From Hedera helix (Eukaryota > Streptophyta > Magnoliopsida > Apiales > Araliaceae), in NCBI GenBank assembly GCA_947179155.2, contig OX359273.1, forward strand, positions 44,277,023 through 44,341,022: a stretch of 64,000 nucleotides of DNA, given 5' to 3'. The notes below the pieces were generated by a model. The model did not search any database. It had not been told where the DNA came from and saw only the letters and a program-made list of their open reading frames with translations. Positions 63,949 through 64,000 of the stretch are shown one piece after another; the first letter of the stretch is position 1, and each line of letters begins with the position of its first letter. The translations under genes and the position numbers were made by a program.

Positions 63949-64000
63949 GTAAAGCATTTCACCGTCTCTTGAGTTCTTAATCTGGAATTGGGATCTTTTT

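Overview
This window is nuclear DNA of a flowering plant, almost certainly a eudicot. Genes are split by many AT-rich introns with GT-AG borders. Intergenic DNA is AT-rich and full of (TA)n runs, MITE-like inverted repeats and solo LTRs. Several proteins belong to plant-only families (APRR2, PMT, TOM2A-type tetraspanin). I cannot name the species from the sequence alone.

Layout, left to right: (1) 1.3-6.3 kb, plus strand: a complete 8-exon gene for a plastid-targeted class I ribose-phosphate pyrophosphokinase (405 aa). (2) 6.4-9.2 kb: intergenic repeats, including a 375-bp hAT-type MITE with a perfect 8-bp target-site duplication. (3) 9.7-16.7 kb, minus strand: a tandem duplication of an SRG1-like 2-oxoglutarate/Fe(II) oxygenase gene; the right copy is intact (356 aa) and the left copy is a decayed pseudogene. 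(4) 17.7-23.0 kb, minus: a complete 10-exon type I inositol polyphosphate 5-phosphatase (628 aa, IP5P2/At5PTase2 type). (5) 25.6-29.7 kb, minus: a TOM2A-like tetraspanin whose first exon, with the first membrane helix, is not found in the window. (6) 31.6-40.0 kb, minus: a complete 11-exon APRR2 gene (pseudo-receiver plus GARP DNA-binding domain, 547 aa), with a 1-kb foldback element in intron 1 and a solo LTR in intron 8. (7) 41-52 kb: about 11 kb without genes, holding a second solo LTR, MITEs and a 21-base G run. (8) 52.4-55.4 kb, minus: a PMT14-like putative methyltransferase pseudogene with stops, frameshifts and deletions. (9) 56-60 kb: repeats. (10) 60.3 kb to the window end, plus: phosphoacetylglucosamine mutase, cut by the window edge after exon 8.

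The genes do not form a pathway or operon. PRPP synthase feeds nucleotide, histidine and tryptophan synthesis; the 5-phosphatase trims inositol phosphate signals; APRR2 is a nuclear regulator linked to pigmentation and plastid development; PAGM makes GlcNAc-1-P for UDP-GlcNAc. What links them is ancestry: from memory, IP5P2, APRR2 and PMT14 are consecutive Arabidopsis loci (At4g18010, At4g18020, At4g18030), while PRS2 and TOM2A lie together on chromosome 1 (At1g32380, At1g32400). The window therefore looks like an ancestral block whose genes were divided between duplicated segments in Arabidopsis. I found no bacterial-type system, CRISPR array, tRNA or rRNA, and nothing I would call a new biological system. 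The most notable items are the long foldback element inside APRR2, the tetraspanin lacking its first helix, the fresh-looking PMT pseudogene, and the solo LTR pair.
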